Of a stretch of DNA of 64,000 nucleotides, positions 24,788 to 35,235 are shown piece after piece. Made by a program: the position numbers and the translations under genes. The first letter of the stretch is position 1; each line of letters begins with the position of its first letter. A model generated the notes under the pieces. That model ran no database searches. It was not told where the DNA came from and worked only from the letters and a program-made list of their open reading frames with translations. This DNA comes from Myxococcus xanthus (GTDB lineage Bacteria > Myxococcota > Myxococcia > Myxococcales > Myxococcaceae), in contig NZ_JABFNS010000014.1 in the NCBI RefSeq assembly GCF_013116825.1, positions 1 to 64,000 on the forward strand, written 5' to 3'.

Positions 24788-25336
24788 TCAGCTCCGTTTC
24801 GGGGCGTTGCGCGCCACCGTCCCCGGGATGGGCGACAGCGTGGGCGAGGTGGCGGAGGAAGCAGTGGGCTCGGGCGGCGCCTCGGCGGCGGGCTCCGCGC
24901 CCGGCTCCGCGGTCGCGGCGTCTCGCGCGGGCGTCTCCCCGGAAGGCACGTCGGAGGTGGCCACCTCACGAGGCCCCTGCGCGTCCATTTCCAGCACCTG
25001 CGTGGACGACGAGGGCGGAGGGGACGCCGCCTCAGCCGGAGGCGACGCGCCGTCCGTGGCGGGAGGCAGGGGGGCCTCGGGCCCACCCACGGCCTGCGGC
25101 GGCTGGGGCGCGAAGCGCGTCCCGGGCCGCACGGGCGCGGTGGGAGGCTCTCCGATTTCCTGGTCCATGGCGTAGAACTCACGCTCCACGACGTTGCGGA
25201 CCTCATCCGTCTGGCGGCGGAACTCGCGCAGGAACTTGCCGATGCCGCGCGCGAGCTCGGGCAACCGCTGCGGCCCGAGAATGAGCAGCGCGGCCACCAG
25301 GATGAACACCATTTCGCCTGCGCCGATGTTGAACAT
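24788..25336 (-). CDS. tatB: Twin-arginine translocase TatA/TatB family subunit
   Basis: The ATG at 25336 (CAGGA just upstream) starts MFNIGAGEMVFILVAALLILGP, one transmembrane helix. QRLPELARGIG and an amphipathic helix follow, as in TatB. The C-terminal 110 residues are Pro/Ala/Glu-rich and probably disordered. Pairing with tatC and length (182) favour TatB over TatA. A longer upstream frame to 25417 lacks protein-like character. It forms a tatB-tatC-channel gene string on the minus strand. Confidence 0.88.
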   Translation of the reverse strand: MFNIGAGEMVFILVAALLILGPQRLPELARGIGKFLREFRRQTDEVRNVVEREFYAMDQEIGEPPTAPVRPGTRFAPQPPQAVGGPEAPLPPATDGASPPAEAASPPPSSSTQVLEMDAQGPREVATSDVPSGETPARDAATAEPGAEPAAEAPPEPTASSATSPTLSPIPGTVARNAPKRS

Positions 25337-25417
25337 TTTTCCTGACGCGCTCCCCGGAGCAGCCCGGTTTATCGCGCCCCGGGGAGACAGGCGCAACCGT
25401 TCGTCTCGCCAAAGCAT

Positions 25418-25441
25418 CCGCCCGCCACCCGGAATGGGCGG
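25418..25441. terminator. Stem-loop between the MFS gene and tatB
   Basis: CCGCCC (25418-25423) pairs with GGGCGG (25436-25441) across a 12-nt loop. It lies downstream of the minus-strand MFS gene (ending at 25469) and upstream of tatB, and may separate the two transcripts. There is no U-tract. Confidence 0.35.
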
Positions 25442-25468
25442 CAGGCAACCCGAAGGCGCCCTTTCATA

Positions 25469-26746
25469 CTACGCGTGAGAATCCGCCCCGGGCGAGAGCG
25501 GAACCGCCATTCCCTGCGAGGAAGCCACCGCCAGCGCCCGCGCCTGCTCCCTGCTGCGCACCCGCCGCTCCACCCCCCACAGCAAGGCAGGCAGCAACAG
25601 CGTCAGGACCATGGACACTCCGGCCATCCCGGGGATGCCGCCCAGGGTCCCGTCTGGCAGGTCCGTCAGCAGCCGGGCGCTGAGGAAGGCCCCCACGGCG
25701 GCGGCCATGTGCTGGACGGCGGACTGGAGGGACATGAAGCGCGCACGCACCCGGGTGTCCGGCACCCGCGACGTCAGCGTGTTGTACGCGACGTTGCGCG
25801 TCCCCATGGCCACCATGAAGAGCGTGAAGATGACGGGCACGGGCATCCAGCGCGGCAGGTGGACGAAGCCCACGTAGGTGGACAGCAGCACCAGCGCGGA
25901 GCCCACCGTGCCCACCTTGAAGGAGCCGTACCGGTCCACCATGGGCCCCGCCACCCGGAGCGTCGCGAAGCTGGCGATGCCGCCGATGAAGTACGGCAGC
26001 CAGAGAAGGTCGCGCGGGTAGCCCACGTTCTGCTGCAGATAGGCGGACAGGTTCGGGATGAGGACGAAGCCCGCCATCATCACCAACGCCGTCATCACGT
26101 ACGACAGCTGGATGTCCCGGTTGCCCAGCAGCTCGAGCACGCCGGCCTGCTGCCTGGGGCCCGCGTCCAGATGGCCGCGCACGGGCGGCAGGTAGAAGAT
26201 GGCGCCCAGCACCACCAGCAGGCCCATGGCGGCCACCGCGAAGAAGGGCACGCGCCAGCCGCCGAACTCGGCCAGCTTCAGCGCCATGGGCACGCCCGCC
26301 ACCGAGGCCACGGAGAAGGCGCCCATCACCGCGCCCAGCGCGCGTCCGCGCCGCTCCACGGGGACCAGGTCCGCGATGATGGACAGCGACAGCGACGTGG
26401 CCGGCCCGCCGAAGATGCCCGCCACCACGCGCGCCAGCAGCAGCGTGGACATGCCCGTGGCGAAGCCACCCGCCGCGGTGGCCACCACCAGGCCCAGCAT
26501 GGACACCGCCAGCGCCTTGCGGCGGTCGAAGCGGTCCAGGAAGTAGCCACCGGCCAGCCCCGCCACGCTGGCGGCCGCCGTGTACGCGCCGCCGATGATG
26601 CCGATGTGCGACGACGCGATGCCCAGCCCCTTCGCGAAGTCCGGGCCCAGCGGCATCACCATCACGAAGTCCAGGATGTTGACGAACTGGACCGCGCCGA
26701 TGAGGGCCACCACGGCGCGCTCGGAGACCTGTCGTTGATTCAGCAT
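25469..26746 (-). CDS. Major facilitator superfamily transporter
   Basis: The product is a 425-residue, roughly 12-helix permease. The family loop between helices 2 and 3 reads GYFLDRFDRRKAL. A first-half motif GRALGAVMGAFSVASVAGVP resembles the drug:H+ antiporter motif C region seen in arabinose-efflux-like carriers. Export of a small molecule is likely but the substrate is not deducible. The ATG at 26746 begins MLNQRQVSERAVV. It lies only 10 nt behind the chemoreceptor gene on the same strand, so the two are probably co-transcribed. Confidence 0.88.
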   Translation of the reverse strand: MLNQRQVSERAVVALIGAVQFVNILDFVMVMPLGPDFAKGLGIASSHIGIIGGAYTAAASVAGLAGGYFLDRFDRRKALAVSMLGLVVATAAGGFATGMSTLLLARVVAGIFGGPATSLSLSIIADLVPVERRGRALGAVMGAFSVASVAGVPMALKLAEFGGWRVPFFAVAAMGLLVVLGAIFYLPPVRGHLDAGPRQQAGVLELLGNRDIQLSYVMTALVMMAGFVLIPNLSAYLQQNVGYPRDLLWLPYFIGGIASFATLRVAGPMVDRYGSFKVGTVGSALVLLSTYVGFVHLPRWMPVPVIFTLFMVAMGTRNVAYNTLTSRVPDTRVRARFMSLQSAVQHMAAAVGAFLSARLLTDLPDGTLGGIPGMAGVSMVLTLLLPALLWGVERRVRSREQARALAVASSQGMAVPLSPGADSHA

Positions 26747-26756
26747 GAAGACGTGT

Positions 26757-28832
26757 CTACACCCGGAAGCGGCGAACCTCCGCACGGAGGATCTCCGCCT
26801 GACGCTGGAGGTTGTCGATGGCCTCCTCCAGCTGCTTCACGGAGCGTGTCTGGTGCTCGGACACGCCCTTGATGGTCTCCACCGCCTTGAGCACCTGCTC
26901 GCTGCCCTTCGTCTGCTCCTTCTGGGCGCGGTTCAGGTGGGTGACCATCTCGTTGATGCTCTCGATGGAGCGGGTGATCTGCTTGCTGCCGTGCGCCTGC
27001 TCCTGGCTGCTGCGCTGCACGTGGGCGGTGAGCGCCTTCATCTTCTCCGCGCTCTTCATGATTTGCTCGCCGCCGCGCGCCTGCTCGTTGGAGGCCTTGG
27101 AAATCTGCTGCACCGTCTCGCTGATGCGGTGGATGGAGGCCGTCACCTGCTTGCTGCCGCGCGCCTGCTCCACGGTGGCCCGGGCAATGGCCTTCACCAT
27201 CTGCGTGGACTTCTGGGTGCTGTCGTTGATCTTGCGCAGCGCCCCTTCCGCCTCCCGGCCCAGCTGCACGCCCTCCTCCACGCTGCGCACGCCCTGGTTC
27301 ATCACCACCACGGCGTTGCGGCTCTCCTCCTGGATGCTGCGGATGAGCTCGGCAATCTCCTTCGTGGACGCGCCGGTGCGCTCGGCCAGGTCCTTGATTT
27401 CCTCCGCCACCACCGCGAAGCCCTTGCCGTGCTCACCCGCCTGCGCGGCGATGATGGCCGCGTTGAGCGCCAGCAGGTTCGTCTGCTCCGCCACGTCGTC
27501 GATGACGTTGAGGATGTTGCCAATCTCGGAGATGCGCCGGCCCAGGCTCTCGATGACGTGGGCCGCGCTGCGGCTGGTCTCCTTGATGCGGTCGATGCCA
27601 GTGAGCGTCTTGCGCAGCGACTCCACGCCCGTCTGCGCGTCGTCGAAGACCTGCTCGGACAGGCGGGCCGTCTCCTTCGCGTTGGCCTCCACCTGACCGA
27701 TGGCGGCGTCCATCTGGCTGATGGCCGAGGACGTCTCCTCCGTGGAGGCGGACAGCTCCTGGATGTTGGTGGCCACCTCCTTGATGGAGAACGTCATCTC
27801 CTCGATGGCGCTGGTGGTCTCCTCCACGCTGGCGGCCATGGCCTGGACGTTCTCCGCCACCTCGTCGTTGGTGGCGGCCATCTCCATGATGGAGGAGCTG
27901 CTCTCCTCGGCGCTCTGGTAGAGGACCTCCACGTTCTCCGCGATGCCGCGCAGCGAGGCCATCATCTCCACCATGGAGGAGGACGTCTCCTCCACGCGCG
28001 CCTGCACCGTGCCCGCGCCGGACGACACCGTGGTGCCGGTGCGGTGAATCTGCTCCACCACGCCCGCCACCACGTCCGACACGCCGCGCACCCGGCCCAG
28101 CGTGTCACGCCAGCTCTGGGCGATGCGGTTGAGCGCCTCGGCGAGCTGGCCCAGCTCGTCCCGTGTCCCCACGTCCACGCGGCCGGTGAGGTCCGCCTCC
28201 GCCAACCGCCGCGCCATGCCCATCATCGCGTCCAGCGGCACCAGGATGAAGGCGCGGGAGATGAAGAAGGCCACCAGCAGGAACAGCGTCAGGCCGATGC
28301 CGAACGCGAGCATCACGACGCGCTGGAGTTCGGTGAGGACCGCGTCCAGCCCGGAGTTGTCGAGCACCAGCAGCGCCTGCCCCACCACGCCGCCCGACAG
28401 CGTCACCGAGCGCGCCACGGAGCGGTCACCATTGGTGAAGCGGAAGCCATCCAGCGGCTGGCCCTGCCGGGCCTTCAGCTCCGCCAGGAACCACGCGGGC
28501 GGCTCGGCCGGGTGGGTGGCCAGCACCTGCCCCTCGCTGGAGAGGACGGCCAGCACCTTGAAGTCGTCGTCGCCCGCGCGCAGCCGCTCCAGGCTGTCGG
28601 GCAGGGCCGCGGCGGGCTGGGCCATGAGCATGCTGACGGCCTGGCTGGCGCGGGCCTCGCCCCGCTTCTGCAGGCGCTGCTCCAGGTGGGCTTCCACGCG
28701 CGAGGGTACGACGAAGAAGAGCGTCCCCAGGATGAGGGCGAGGACGAGCGCGAAGGAGCCCAGCAGCAGGCTGCGCAGGCCGGGTTTCTTGAACCGGAGA
28801 GCCAAGACGAGGCACTGTAGGGAGGGAAACAC
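26757..28832 (-). CDS. Methyl-accepting chemotaxis protein (transmembrane chemoreceptor)
   Basis: The product has about 691 residues. A first helix (about 19-43) and second helix (172-197) enclose a small periplasmic sensor of about 125 residues. HAMP (about 195-250) and a long cytoplasmic coiled-coil signalling domain follow. The hairpin tip, with [19 protein letters not shown] and a FAVVAEEI-like segment, is intact. Many Glu/Gln-Ser/Thr heptads offer methylation sites. The start is uncertain: a GTG at 28832 is used, while a TTG at 28805 is possible, and neither has a strong ribosome binding site. No CheA/CheW/CheR genes adjoin it. It is divergent from the HDAC-like gene and upstream of an MFS transporter. 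Confidence 0.9.
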   Translation of the reverse strand: MFPSLQCLVLALRFKKPGLRSLLLGSFALVLALILGTLFFVVPSRVEAHLEQRLQKRGEARASQAVSMLMAQPAAALPDSLERLRAGDDDFKVLAVLSSEGQVLATHPAEPPAWFLAELKARQGQPLDGFRFTNGDRSVARSVTLSGGVVGQALLVLDNSGLDAVLTELQRVVMLAFGIGLTLFLLVAFFISRAFILVPLDAMMGMARRLAEADLTGRVDVGTRDELGQLAEALNRIAQSWRDTLGRVRGVSDVVAGVVEQIHRTGTTVSSGAGTVQARVEETSSSMVEMMASLRGIAENVEVLYQSAEESSSSIMEMAATNDEVAENVQAMAASVEETTSAIEEMTFSIKEVATNIQELSASTEETSSAISQMDAAIGQVEANAKETARLSEQVFDDAQTGVESLRKTLTGIDRIKETSRSAAHVIESLGRRISEIGNILNVIDDVAEQTNLLALNAAIIAAQAGEHGKGFAVVAEEIKDLAERTGASTKEIAELIRSIQEESRNAVVVMNQGVRSVEEGVQLGREAEGALRKINDSTQKSTQMVKAIARATVEQARGSKQVTASIHRISETVQQISKASNEQARGGEQIMKSAEKMKALTAHVQRSSQEQAHGSKQITRSIESINEMVTHLNRAQKEQTKGSEQVLKAVETIKGVSEHQTRSVKQLEEAIDNLQRQAEILRAEVRRFRV

Positions 28833-28916
28833 CGGCAGGGCAAGAACAGGGCGCCGACGCGGCCTGTCCCCCGGGGGCGCTGACTTCCCGCCTGGCGGAT
28901 GCGTAAGGTCATCCCG

Positions 28917-29942
28917 ATGTCCTCCACCCTGCTCCTGACGGACCCGCTCTTCTTCCAGCACGACCCCGGGCAGGGCCACCCCGAGTCGCCCTCCCGGCTG
29001 CGCCGCATCCTCGGGGTGCTGGCCAGCACGCCGGTGAAGGGCACGGTGATGACCGCCCCGCGCTCCGCCACGGAGGCGGAGCTGGCCTCGGTCCACACGC
29101 CGGAGCTGCTGGCGTACCTCCAGCGCATCAACGGACACCGCGCGCAAATCGACCCGGACACCCAGGTGTCCCCCGACAGCGTGGACGCGGCGCGGCTGGC
29201 CGCGGGCGCCTCCGTGCAAGCGGTGGAGGCGGTGATGAAGGGCGAGGCCCGCAACGGCTTCGCGCTGGTGCGTCCGCCCGGGCACCACGCCGAGCCCGAC
29301 AAGGCCATGGGCTTCTGCCTGTACAACAACGCGGCCATCGCCGCGGAGGCGGGCCGGAAGCTGGGCGCCGAGCGCGTGCTGGTGCTCGACTGGGACGTGC
29401 ACCACGGCAACGGCACGCAAGCGGCGTTCTGGTCACGCCGGGACGTCATGTACCAGTCGGTGCACCAGTTCCCCTACTTCCCGGGCACCGGCGCCGCGCC
29501 GGAGGTGGGCGTTGGCGCGGGCGAGGGCTACACCGTCAACGTGGGCCTGCCGGGCGGCAACTCGGACGCGGACTACGGGATGATTTTCGAGGAGCTGCTG
29601 CTGCCCGTGGCGGAGGCGTACCGGCCCCAGCTCATCCTCGTCTCCGCGGGCTTCGACGCGCACCAGCACGACCCGATTGGCGGCATGGACGTCAGCGAGC
29701 GCGGCTTCGCGGCCATGTGCTCGGCGATGAAGTCCCTGGCAGACAGCGTGTGCCAGGGCCGGCTGGTGCTGCTGCTGGAGGGCGGCTATTCGCTGGAGGG
29801 CCTGTCCCAATCCGTGCATGCCTGCGTGGAGGTGCTCGCCGGGCGCAAGGACAGCTTCCCCGCGGGTGACACGCACTCGGACGCGAAGGACGCGCTGCGG
29901 GCGAGCCGCGAGGCGCTGCGGCCGTACTGGCCTCGCGTGTAG
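28917..29942 (+). CDS. Histone-deacetylase-like zinc amidohydrolase
   Basis: The 341-residue enzyme has the class II HDAC/acetylpolyamine amidohydrolase pattern: [15 protein letters not shown] with the active-site His pair, [15 protein letters not shown] with zinc Asp/His, and [12 protein letters not shown] with the second zinc Asp. Bacterial relatives deacetylate polyamines, acetoin-related proteins or lysine side chains, so the substrate is open. The ATG at 28917 has AAGG 8 nt upstream; an ATG six codons earlier is less supported. It may share an 84-nt divergent promoter region with the chemoreceptor. Confidence 0.9.
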   Translation: MSSTLLLTDPLFFQHDPGQGHPESPSRLRRILGVLASTPVKGTVMTAPRSATEAELASVHTPELLAYLQRINGHRAQIDPDTQVSPDSVDAARLAAGASVQAVEAVMKGEARNGFALVRPPGHHAEPDKAMGFCLYNNAAIAAEAGRKLGAERVLVLDWDVHHGNGTQAAFWSRRDVMYQSVHQFPYFPGTGAAPEVGVGAGEGYTVNVGLPGGNSDADYGMIFEELLLPVAEAYRPQLILVSAGFDAHQHDPIGGMDVSERGFAAMCSAMKSLADSVCQGRLVLLLEGGYSLEGLSQSVHACVEVLAGRKDSFPAGDTHSDAKDALRASREALRPYWPRV

Positions 29943-29992
29943 ACGTTGGCTGGATGGCGTGCCAGAAGCCCGGCAACACACGGGAGGACTGC

Positions 29993-30754
29993 ATGGTGGA
30001 GATGAACTACCGGACGGCGTTGGTGACGGGTGCCTCCAGCGGCCTGGGACGCGGGCTGGCGCTGTGGCTCGCCAGGCGGGGCGCCCGCGTGTTCGCCGCT
30101 GGACGCCGCCTGCCGCAGCTCCAGGCCCTGCGGGATGAGGCCCAGGCGGCCGGCTTCACCGTGGAGCCCGTGGAGCTGGACGTCACGAAGGCGGACGCCA
30201 CCCTGGAGCGCATCCGCGCGCTGGACGCGGAGGCGGGCGGGCTGGACCTGGTGGTGGCCAACGCGGGCGTTGGCGGCACGACGAACGCGAAGCGCCTCCC
30301 GTGGGAGCGCGTGCGCGGCATCATCGACACCAACGTCACCGGCGCCGCCGCCACGCTGAGCGCCGTGCTGCCCCAGATGGTGGAGCGCAAGCGCGGGCAC
30401 CTGGTGGGCGTCTCCAGCCTCGCGGGCTTCCGCGGGCTGGCCGGCCACGCGGCCTACTCCGCGTCCAAGGCCTTCCTGTCCACCTTCATGGAGAGCCTGC
30501 GCGTGGACCTGCGCGGCACCGGCGTGCGCGTCACCTGCATCTATCCCGGCTTCGTGAAGAGCGAGCTGACCGCCACCAACAACTTCCCCATGCCCTTCCT
30601 CATGGAGACGCATGACGCGGTGGAGCTGATGGGCCGGGGCATCGTCCGGGGCGACGCGGAGGTGTCCTTCCCCTGGCAGCTCGCGGTGCCCACGCGCATG
30701 GCGAAGGTCCTGCCCAATCCGCTCTTCGACGCGGCCGCGCGGCGGCTGCGCTGA
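29993..30754 (+). CDS. SDR-family oxidoreductase
   Basis: The 253-residue protein has the Rossmann motif TGASSGLG (about 12-19), NAG in VVANAGVGG, catalytic Ser in GVSSLAG and YSASK (Tyr/Lys). The IYPGFVKSELT segment is typical of classical SDRs acting on lipids or short alcohols. The ATG at 29993 has GGAGG 5 nt upstream. It follows the deacetylase gene by 50 nt and precedes pyrF by 32 nt, all on the plus strand. Substrate is unknown. Confidence 0.88.
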   Translation: MVEMNYRTALVTGASSGLGRGLALWLARRGARVFAAGRRLPQLQALRDEAQAAGFTVEPVELDVTKADATLERIRALDAEAGGLDLVVANAGVGGTTNAKRLPWERVRGIIDTNVTGAAATLSAVLPQMVERKRGHLVGVSSLAGFRGLAGHAAYSASKAFLSTFMESLRVDLRGTGVRVTCIYPGFVKSELTATNNFPMPFLMETHDAVELMGRGIVRGDAEVSFPWQLAVPTRMAKVLPNPLFDAAARRLR

Positions 30755-30786
30755 CCGTCCCTCTTCCCCTTTCCCGGAGACGCCCT

Positions 30787-31653
30787 GTGACGACGCCACA
30801 GCCCTTCGCCCACCGTTTCAGCCAGCTGGCCGAGCAGCGCTCGCCGTTCTGCCTTGGCATCGACCCATCGAGAGACCTGCTGACGCGCTGGGGCCTGCCC
30901 GACAACGCGCGGGGCCTGCGCGACTTCTGCGAGCGCGTGGCCGACGCGGCGGGGAGCTCCGTCGCGGTGGTGAAGCCCCAGAGCGCCTTCTTCGAGCGTC
31001 ACGGCCCCGAGGGCCTCCAGGTCCTCCAGGAGCTGATGCGGCGCTTCAAGTCCGTGGGCACCCTCACGCTGCTGGACGTGAAGCGCGGGGACATCGGCTC
31101 CACGATGGAGGCCTACGCGGAGACAGTCTTCGGCGAGGGCAGCGCCTACGAAGCGGACGCGGCCACCTTCACCGCCTACCTGGGCCTGGGCGCGCTGCTG
31201 AAGACGCTGGAGCGGGCGCGCGCATCCGGCGCCGCCGCCTTCCTGGTGGTGCGCTCCTCCAACCCGGAGGGCACGTCACTCCAGATGTCGCGCGGCGACG
31301 ACGGCCGCACCGTCGCGGAGACCCTGGCGGACGGCCTGCGCGCCTTCAACGAGAAGCCGGGTCAGGACACGGCGCCGGTGGCGGGCGCCGTCATGGGCGC
31401 CACCCTCCCCGACTCGGACCGAGGCGCCATCGAGCGGCTCGGCGGCGCGCTGCTGCTCACGCCCGGCATCGGCGCGCAGGGCGCGGGCTTCGACGACTTG
31501 AAGCGGCTGTTCGCCGGGCGCGAGGCGCAGGTCATCCCCACCGCCACGCGCTCGGTGCTGGAGGCGGGGCCGGACACCGCCGCCCTGCGCAACGCGCTGG
31601 AGCGGCACCTGGCGCCGGCGCGCGCCTTCCGCGCTACTGCGCGCCCATCATGA
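30787..31653 (+). CDS. pyrF: Orotidine 5'-phosphate decarboxylase
   Basis: The last step of UMP synthesis. The 288-residue protein belongs to the longer (type 2) bacterial group. LGIDPSRD opens the barrel and the catalytic Asp/Lys tetrad is in LLDVKRGDIG (about 97-106). The PGIGAQGAGFDD segment near the C-terminus is the phosphate loop. The GTG start follows a GGAGA site. Its 3' end overlaps the convergent penicillin-binding-protein gene by 20 nt. Confidence 0.94.
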   Translation: MTTPQPFAHRFSQLAEQRSPFCLGIDPSRDLLTRWGLPDNARGLRDFCERVADAAGSSVAVVKPQSAFFERHGPEGLQVLQELMRRFKSVGTLTLLDVKRGDIGSTMEAYAETVFGEGSAYEADAATFTAYLGLGALLKTLERARASGAAAFLVVRSSNPEGTSLQMSRGDDGRTVAETLADGLRAFNEKPGQDTAPVAGAVMGATLPDSDRGAIERLGGALLLTPGIGAQGAGFDDLKRLFAGREAQVIPTATRSVLEAGPDTAALRNALERHLAPARAFRATARPS

Positions 31654-34207
31654 ACTGATCGACATCGACCGTGTTCTTGTCGGGCACCGCGTCCTTCGGC
31701 TCGGTGCCCTTCTTGAAGAACATCAGCTCCGAATCCCTGGAGCCCTCGGGGGCAATCTTCCCCGTCTTCTTGTCGATGTGGAGCCGCACCAGGTCCATGG
31801 ACTGCCACGGGTAGAACTCGGACTGCGGCCGGCCCTCCAGCGCGCTCTTCATGTAGTTGAGCCAGATGGGGAGCGCGGCGCGGCCGCCCGTCTCGTAGCG
31901 GCCCAGCGGATGCGGGTTCAGGTCGTAGCCCACCCACGCCACCGTCACCAGGTCGCGGGTGTAGCCAGCGAACCACGCGTCGAAGGAGTCGTTGGTGGTG
32001 CCCGTCTTTCCCGCCGCCGGCTTGCCCAGGCGCTGCGCCGGGCCGGCGGTGCCCTGGAGCACCACGCCGCGCAGCAGGTGCGTGAGGATGAAGCCGGCCT
32101 CCGGGCTCATCACCTGCTCGCCCGGCTCGAAGAGGCGCGCGTAGCCGGCGGCCACGCGGTCCTGCAGGGGCGCCCACGCGTCGTCGAAGGCCGTGTGGTC
32201 CTCCAACGTGCGGCCCCACCGGTCCTCAATCTTGCGGATGAAGTACGTGGGCTTCTTGCGGCCATAGCGGTTGAAGGTGGCATAGGCGTTGGCCAGGTCC
32301 ACCGGGTACACGCACGAGGAGCCCAGCGCCGCGGAGAAGTCCATGTTCATGGGCGTGGTGATGCCGAGCAGCTGGTTCCACGCGGCCATGTTCTTCACGC
32401 CCACCGCGCCGAACGTCTTCACCGCGGGCACGTTCAGCGACTTGACCAGCGCCGTGCGCAGCAGCACCTCGCCTTCGAACTTGTCGCTGTAGTTGGCCGG
32501 CTTCCACGACACCTTGGTGTCCGGGTCGTGCTCCACGATCGGCGAGTCCACCAGCACGGTGGCCTGCGTCCAGTTCAGCTGCTCCAGCGCCGCCGAGTAC
32601 ACGAAGGGCTTGAAGGAGCTGCCCGGCTGACGGCACGCCTGGAAGGCGCGGTTGAACTCGTTGTCGTCGAAGTCGTAGCCGCCCACCATCGCGGTGAGGT
32701 ACTGGCGGTGCGGGTCGATGGAGACGAGCGCGCTCTGCGCCTCGGGCGTCTGCTCCAGGCGGAAGAGCTTCACGCCCTCGCTGGGGATTTCGTCCGCGAG
32801 GTGCTTGTCCCACTGCTCCCTGTCGTCCGTCAGGTCCTTCTTCGTGACGTGGCGCACCACGATGACGTCGCCCTCGGAGATGGCCTTCTTCACCGAGGTA
32901 ATCATCATCGCCGGGTAGTAGCCCTCCGGGTTCACCTTGCGCGCCCAGCGCATGCCCAGGAGCGGCAGCCGGCCGGTGTGACCGCCCACCTGCACGTCCG
33001 CGCCCTTGCCGTCCCCGTCAATGGACGTGACGACGGCGACGTAGAGCCGGTTCTCCACCAGCTCCTTCGCGCCCATGAGCTTCTTCGAGCGGTCGATGAA
33101 GGAGCGGATGGCCTCCTTCGACGCGAGTTGCTCCACCGGGCCGCGCCAGCCCTGGCGCTTGTCCACCGACAGCAGGCCGTGGAGCACCGCGTCCTGCGCG
33201 GCGCGCTGGCGCTCGCTGTCCATGGTGGTGAAGACCTTGAGGCCGGCCTTGAGCAGCACGGGGTTGCCGTACCGGTCCACCACGTCCTTGCGCACCTGCT
33301 CGACGAAGTACGGCGCGAACTCGTGGAACACGTCCTCCACCGGGTACACCTTCACCTCTTCGGCGTTGGCGGCGTCGTGCTCCTCCTGCGAAATCATGCC
33401 CTCCACCAACATGCGGCGCAGCACGTAGGAGCGGCGCTTGCGGGCCGCCTCCGGGCGCAGGAAGGGCGAGTACCGGCTGGGCGCCTGCGGGAGGCCCGCG
33501 ATGAGCGTCATCTCACCCAGCGTCAGGTCGCGCACGTCCTTGCGGTAGTAGTTCTCCGCCGCGCTCTGCACGCCGTAGCTGTGGTGCCCGAGGAAGACGT
33601 TGTTGAGGTAGAGGTAGAGAATCTCCTCCTTCGTCAGCGACTCCTCCAGGCGCCGGGCGAGGATGGCCTCGCGAATCTTGCGGGTGATGGTCTTCGCGGT
33701 GGCGGACTTGTAGCCCTCCGCGGAGATGAGCACCGCCTTCGCGGTCTGCTGCGTCAGCGTGGAGCCGCCCTGGATGCCGCCCGAGCGCAGCCCCAGCTTG
33801 GAGCTCACCGTCTTGAAGCCGGCGCGCGCGGTGCCCAGCACGTCCACGCCGAAGTGGTCGAAGAAGCTGGAGTCCTCCGACGCGATGAAGGCCTGCACCA
33901 GGCGCTTCGGAATCCGCTCGTAGGGCACCACCTTGCGGCGCTCTTCGTAGAACTCGCCGGCCAGCACCGCGTCATCCGTGTAGACCTCGGTGACGATGGG
34001 CGGCCAGTACTCGTCCACCTTGGGGATGGCGGGCAACCCATCCGCGTACACGTAGTACACGGCCGTCACGGCAATCACGGCGGCCGTGGCCCCGGTCAGC
34101 GAAAGCCATCCCGCGGTCTTCAGGAGGAACTTCCACCAGCGCTTGGAGGGGACGCCGTCGAGCACCAGCTTCGAGCGGCTGCGGTCAGCGGATTTAGGGT
34201 CGGACAT
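31634..34207 (-). CDS. mrcA: Class A penicillin-binding protein (PBP1A family)
   Basis: A bifunctional peptidoglycan polymerase/cross-linker of 857 residues, anchored by one N-terminal helix (about 33-54). The glycosyltransferase domain has catalytic Glu111 in ASEDSSFFDHFG and GGSTLTQQTAK. The transpeptidase domain has PGSSFKP (about 530), SLN and KTGTT (about 729). An OB-like insert lies between the two. The sequence keeps all catalytic motifs. RluA-family gene upstream on the same strand (27 nt) suggests shared transcription. The symbol is by family, not proven orthology. Confidence 0.93.
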   Translation of the reverse strand: MSDPKSADRSRSKLVLDGVPSKRWWKFLLKTAGWLSLTGATAAVIAVTAVYYVYADGLPAIPKVDEYWPPIVTEVYTDDAVLAGEFYEERRKVVPYERIPKRLVQAFIASEDSSFFDHFGVDVLGTARAGFKTVSSKLGLRSGGIQGGSTLTQQTAKAVLISAEGYKSATAKTITRKIREAILARRLEESLTKEEILYLYLNNVFLGHHSYGVQSAAENYYRKDVRDLTLGEMTLIAGLPQAPSRYSPFLRPEAARKRRSYVLRRMLVEGMISQEEHDAANAEEVKVYPVEDVFHEFAPYFVEQVRKDVVDRYGNPVLLKAGLKVFTTMDSERQRAAQDAVLHGLLSVDKRQGWRGPVEQLASKEAIRSFIDRSKKLMGAKELVENRLYVAVVTSIDGDGKGADVQVGGHTGRLPLLGMRWARKVNPEGYYPAMMITSVKKAISEGDVIVVRHVTKKDLTDDREQWDKHLADEIPSEGVKLFRLEQTPEAQSALVSIDPHRQYLTAMVGGYDFDDNEFNRAFQACRQPGSSFKPFVYSAALEQLNWTQATVLVDSPIVEHDPDTKVSWKPANYSDKFEGEVLLRTALVKSLNVPAVKTFGAVGVKNMAAWNQLLGITTPMNMDFSAALGSSCVYPVDLANAYATFNRYGRKKPTYFIRKIEDRWGRTLEDHTAFDDAWAPLQDRVAAGYARLFEPGEQVMSPEAGFILTHLLRGVVLQGTAGPAQRLGKPAAGKTGTTNDSFDAWFAGYTRDLVTVAWVGYDLNPHPLGRYETGGRAALPIWLNYMKSALEGRPQSEFYPWQSMDLVRLHIDKKTGKIAPEGSRDSELMFFKKGTEPKDAVPDKNTVDVDQFMMGAQ

Positions 34208-34234
34208 ACGCGTTTCTTTTGTGCCTCGCGGGCG

Positions 34235-35191
34235 TCAGGGCACCAATGCGGCCCGCTTGAGCACATCTCGGAGCTCGACGGCGAGGGGAGCCTCGACAGC
34301 CACCTTCGCGCCGCCTTCGGGATGCGGGAATTCGATGCGCTCGGCGTGCAGGAACAACCTTTTGAGCCCCCAGCGCGCCCGCACGTCGCGGTTGAAGGCG
34401 AAGTCACCGTACTTCTTGTCCCCAGCCACCGGATGTCCGATGGCCGCCAGATGCCTTCTTATCTGATGCGTGCGCCCGGTCTCGATGGAGCAGGACAGGA
34501 GCGCCGCCTCGCTCGACTGCTTCACGACCTTCCACCGGGTGACGGCCGCCTGCATGTTCACCCCTCGACGGGCCTTGGACTCGGCCGTCTGTTGGTGCTC
34601 GGACAGGGGCAGGTCGATGACCCCGGAGTCCCGGGGCATCTTCCCCTTCACCAGGGTGAGGTAACGCTTGCGGGACAGGCCGTGGGTGAAGACCTCGGTG
34701 AAATGCACCATGGCCGGGCGCCGCTTGGCCACCAGGATGACGCCGGAGGTCTCCCGGTCCAGCCGGTGTGCGGGCGAGGCCGCGAAGTCGTTGCGGACGG
34801 CCTTGGGCCCCAGGTAGGCGCGCACGTAGTCCACCAGCGTTCCGCCGGTGATGCCGCTGCCGGTATGGACGGCCATTCCGCTGGGCTTGTCCACGGCCAT
34901 GAGCCAGTCGTCCTCTCGAAGGATGACCAACCGGCTGGGGTCCACCGGTGGCGGAGGCGGGTCCACTTTCGGACGTTCCGCGCCCACGAGCTGCTGCTCG
35001 TCGCCGCGGATGGTGAGCACGTCTCCTTCTGACAGCAACTGCTCGGGTTGCGCACGCTTCCCGTTCACCCGCACCTTCTTGGTGCGAATCATCTTGAAGA
35101 GGTGGCTCACCGGAACATTGGGGAGCCGTTTGCGCAGGTGCTTGTCCAGCCGCATCCCGGCGGTGTCGGCTTCGATTCGATACTCGATCAT
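34235..35191 (-). CDS. RluA-family pseudouridine synthase
   Basis: An S4 RNA-binding domain (about 14-65, MIRTKKVRVNGKR) precedes the catalytic domain with Asp in AHRLDRETSG (about 144). GRTHQIRRHLA and the C-terminal strand pattern complete the fold. Length 318 fits RluC/RluD-like enzymes that modify 23S rRNA; exact target uridines cannot be read from sequence. A Pro-rich linker (about 75-85) joins the domains. It is divergent from the pentapeptide-repeat gene, with only 44 nt between starts. Confidence 0.9.
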   Translation of the reverse strand: MIEYRIEADTAGMRLDKHLRKRLPNVPVSHLFKMIRTKKVRVNGKRAQPEQLLSEGDVLTIRGDEQQLVGAERPKVDPPPPPVDPSRLVILREDDWLMAVDKPSGMAVHTGSGITGGTLVDYVRAYLGPKAVRNDFAASPAHRLDRETSGVILVAKRRPAMVHFTEVFTHGLSRKRYLTLVKGKMPRDSGVIDLPLSEHQQTAESKARRGVNMQAAVTRWKVVKQSSEAALLSCSIETGRTHQIRRHLAAIGHPVAGDKKYGDFAFNRDVRARWGLKRLFLHAERIEFPHPEGGAKVAVEAPLAVELRDVLKRAALVP

Positions 35192-35235
35192 TTGTGCTGG
35201 CGCATGGACCAGACCATACGAATAATCCCGGGTCC

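Noticed and set aside
31778-35032. 1084-codon plus-strand frame
   Set aside because: It is antisense to the penicillin-binding protein and pseudouridine synthase, which have complete catalytic motifs.
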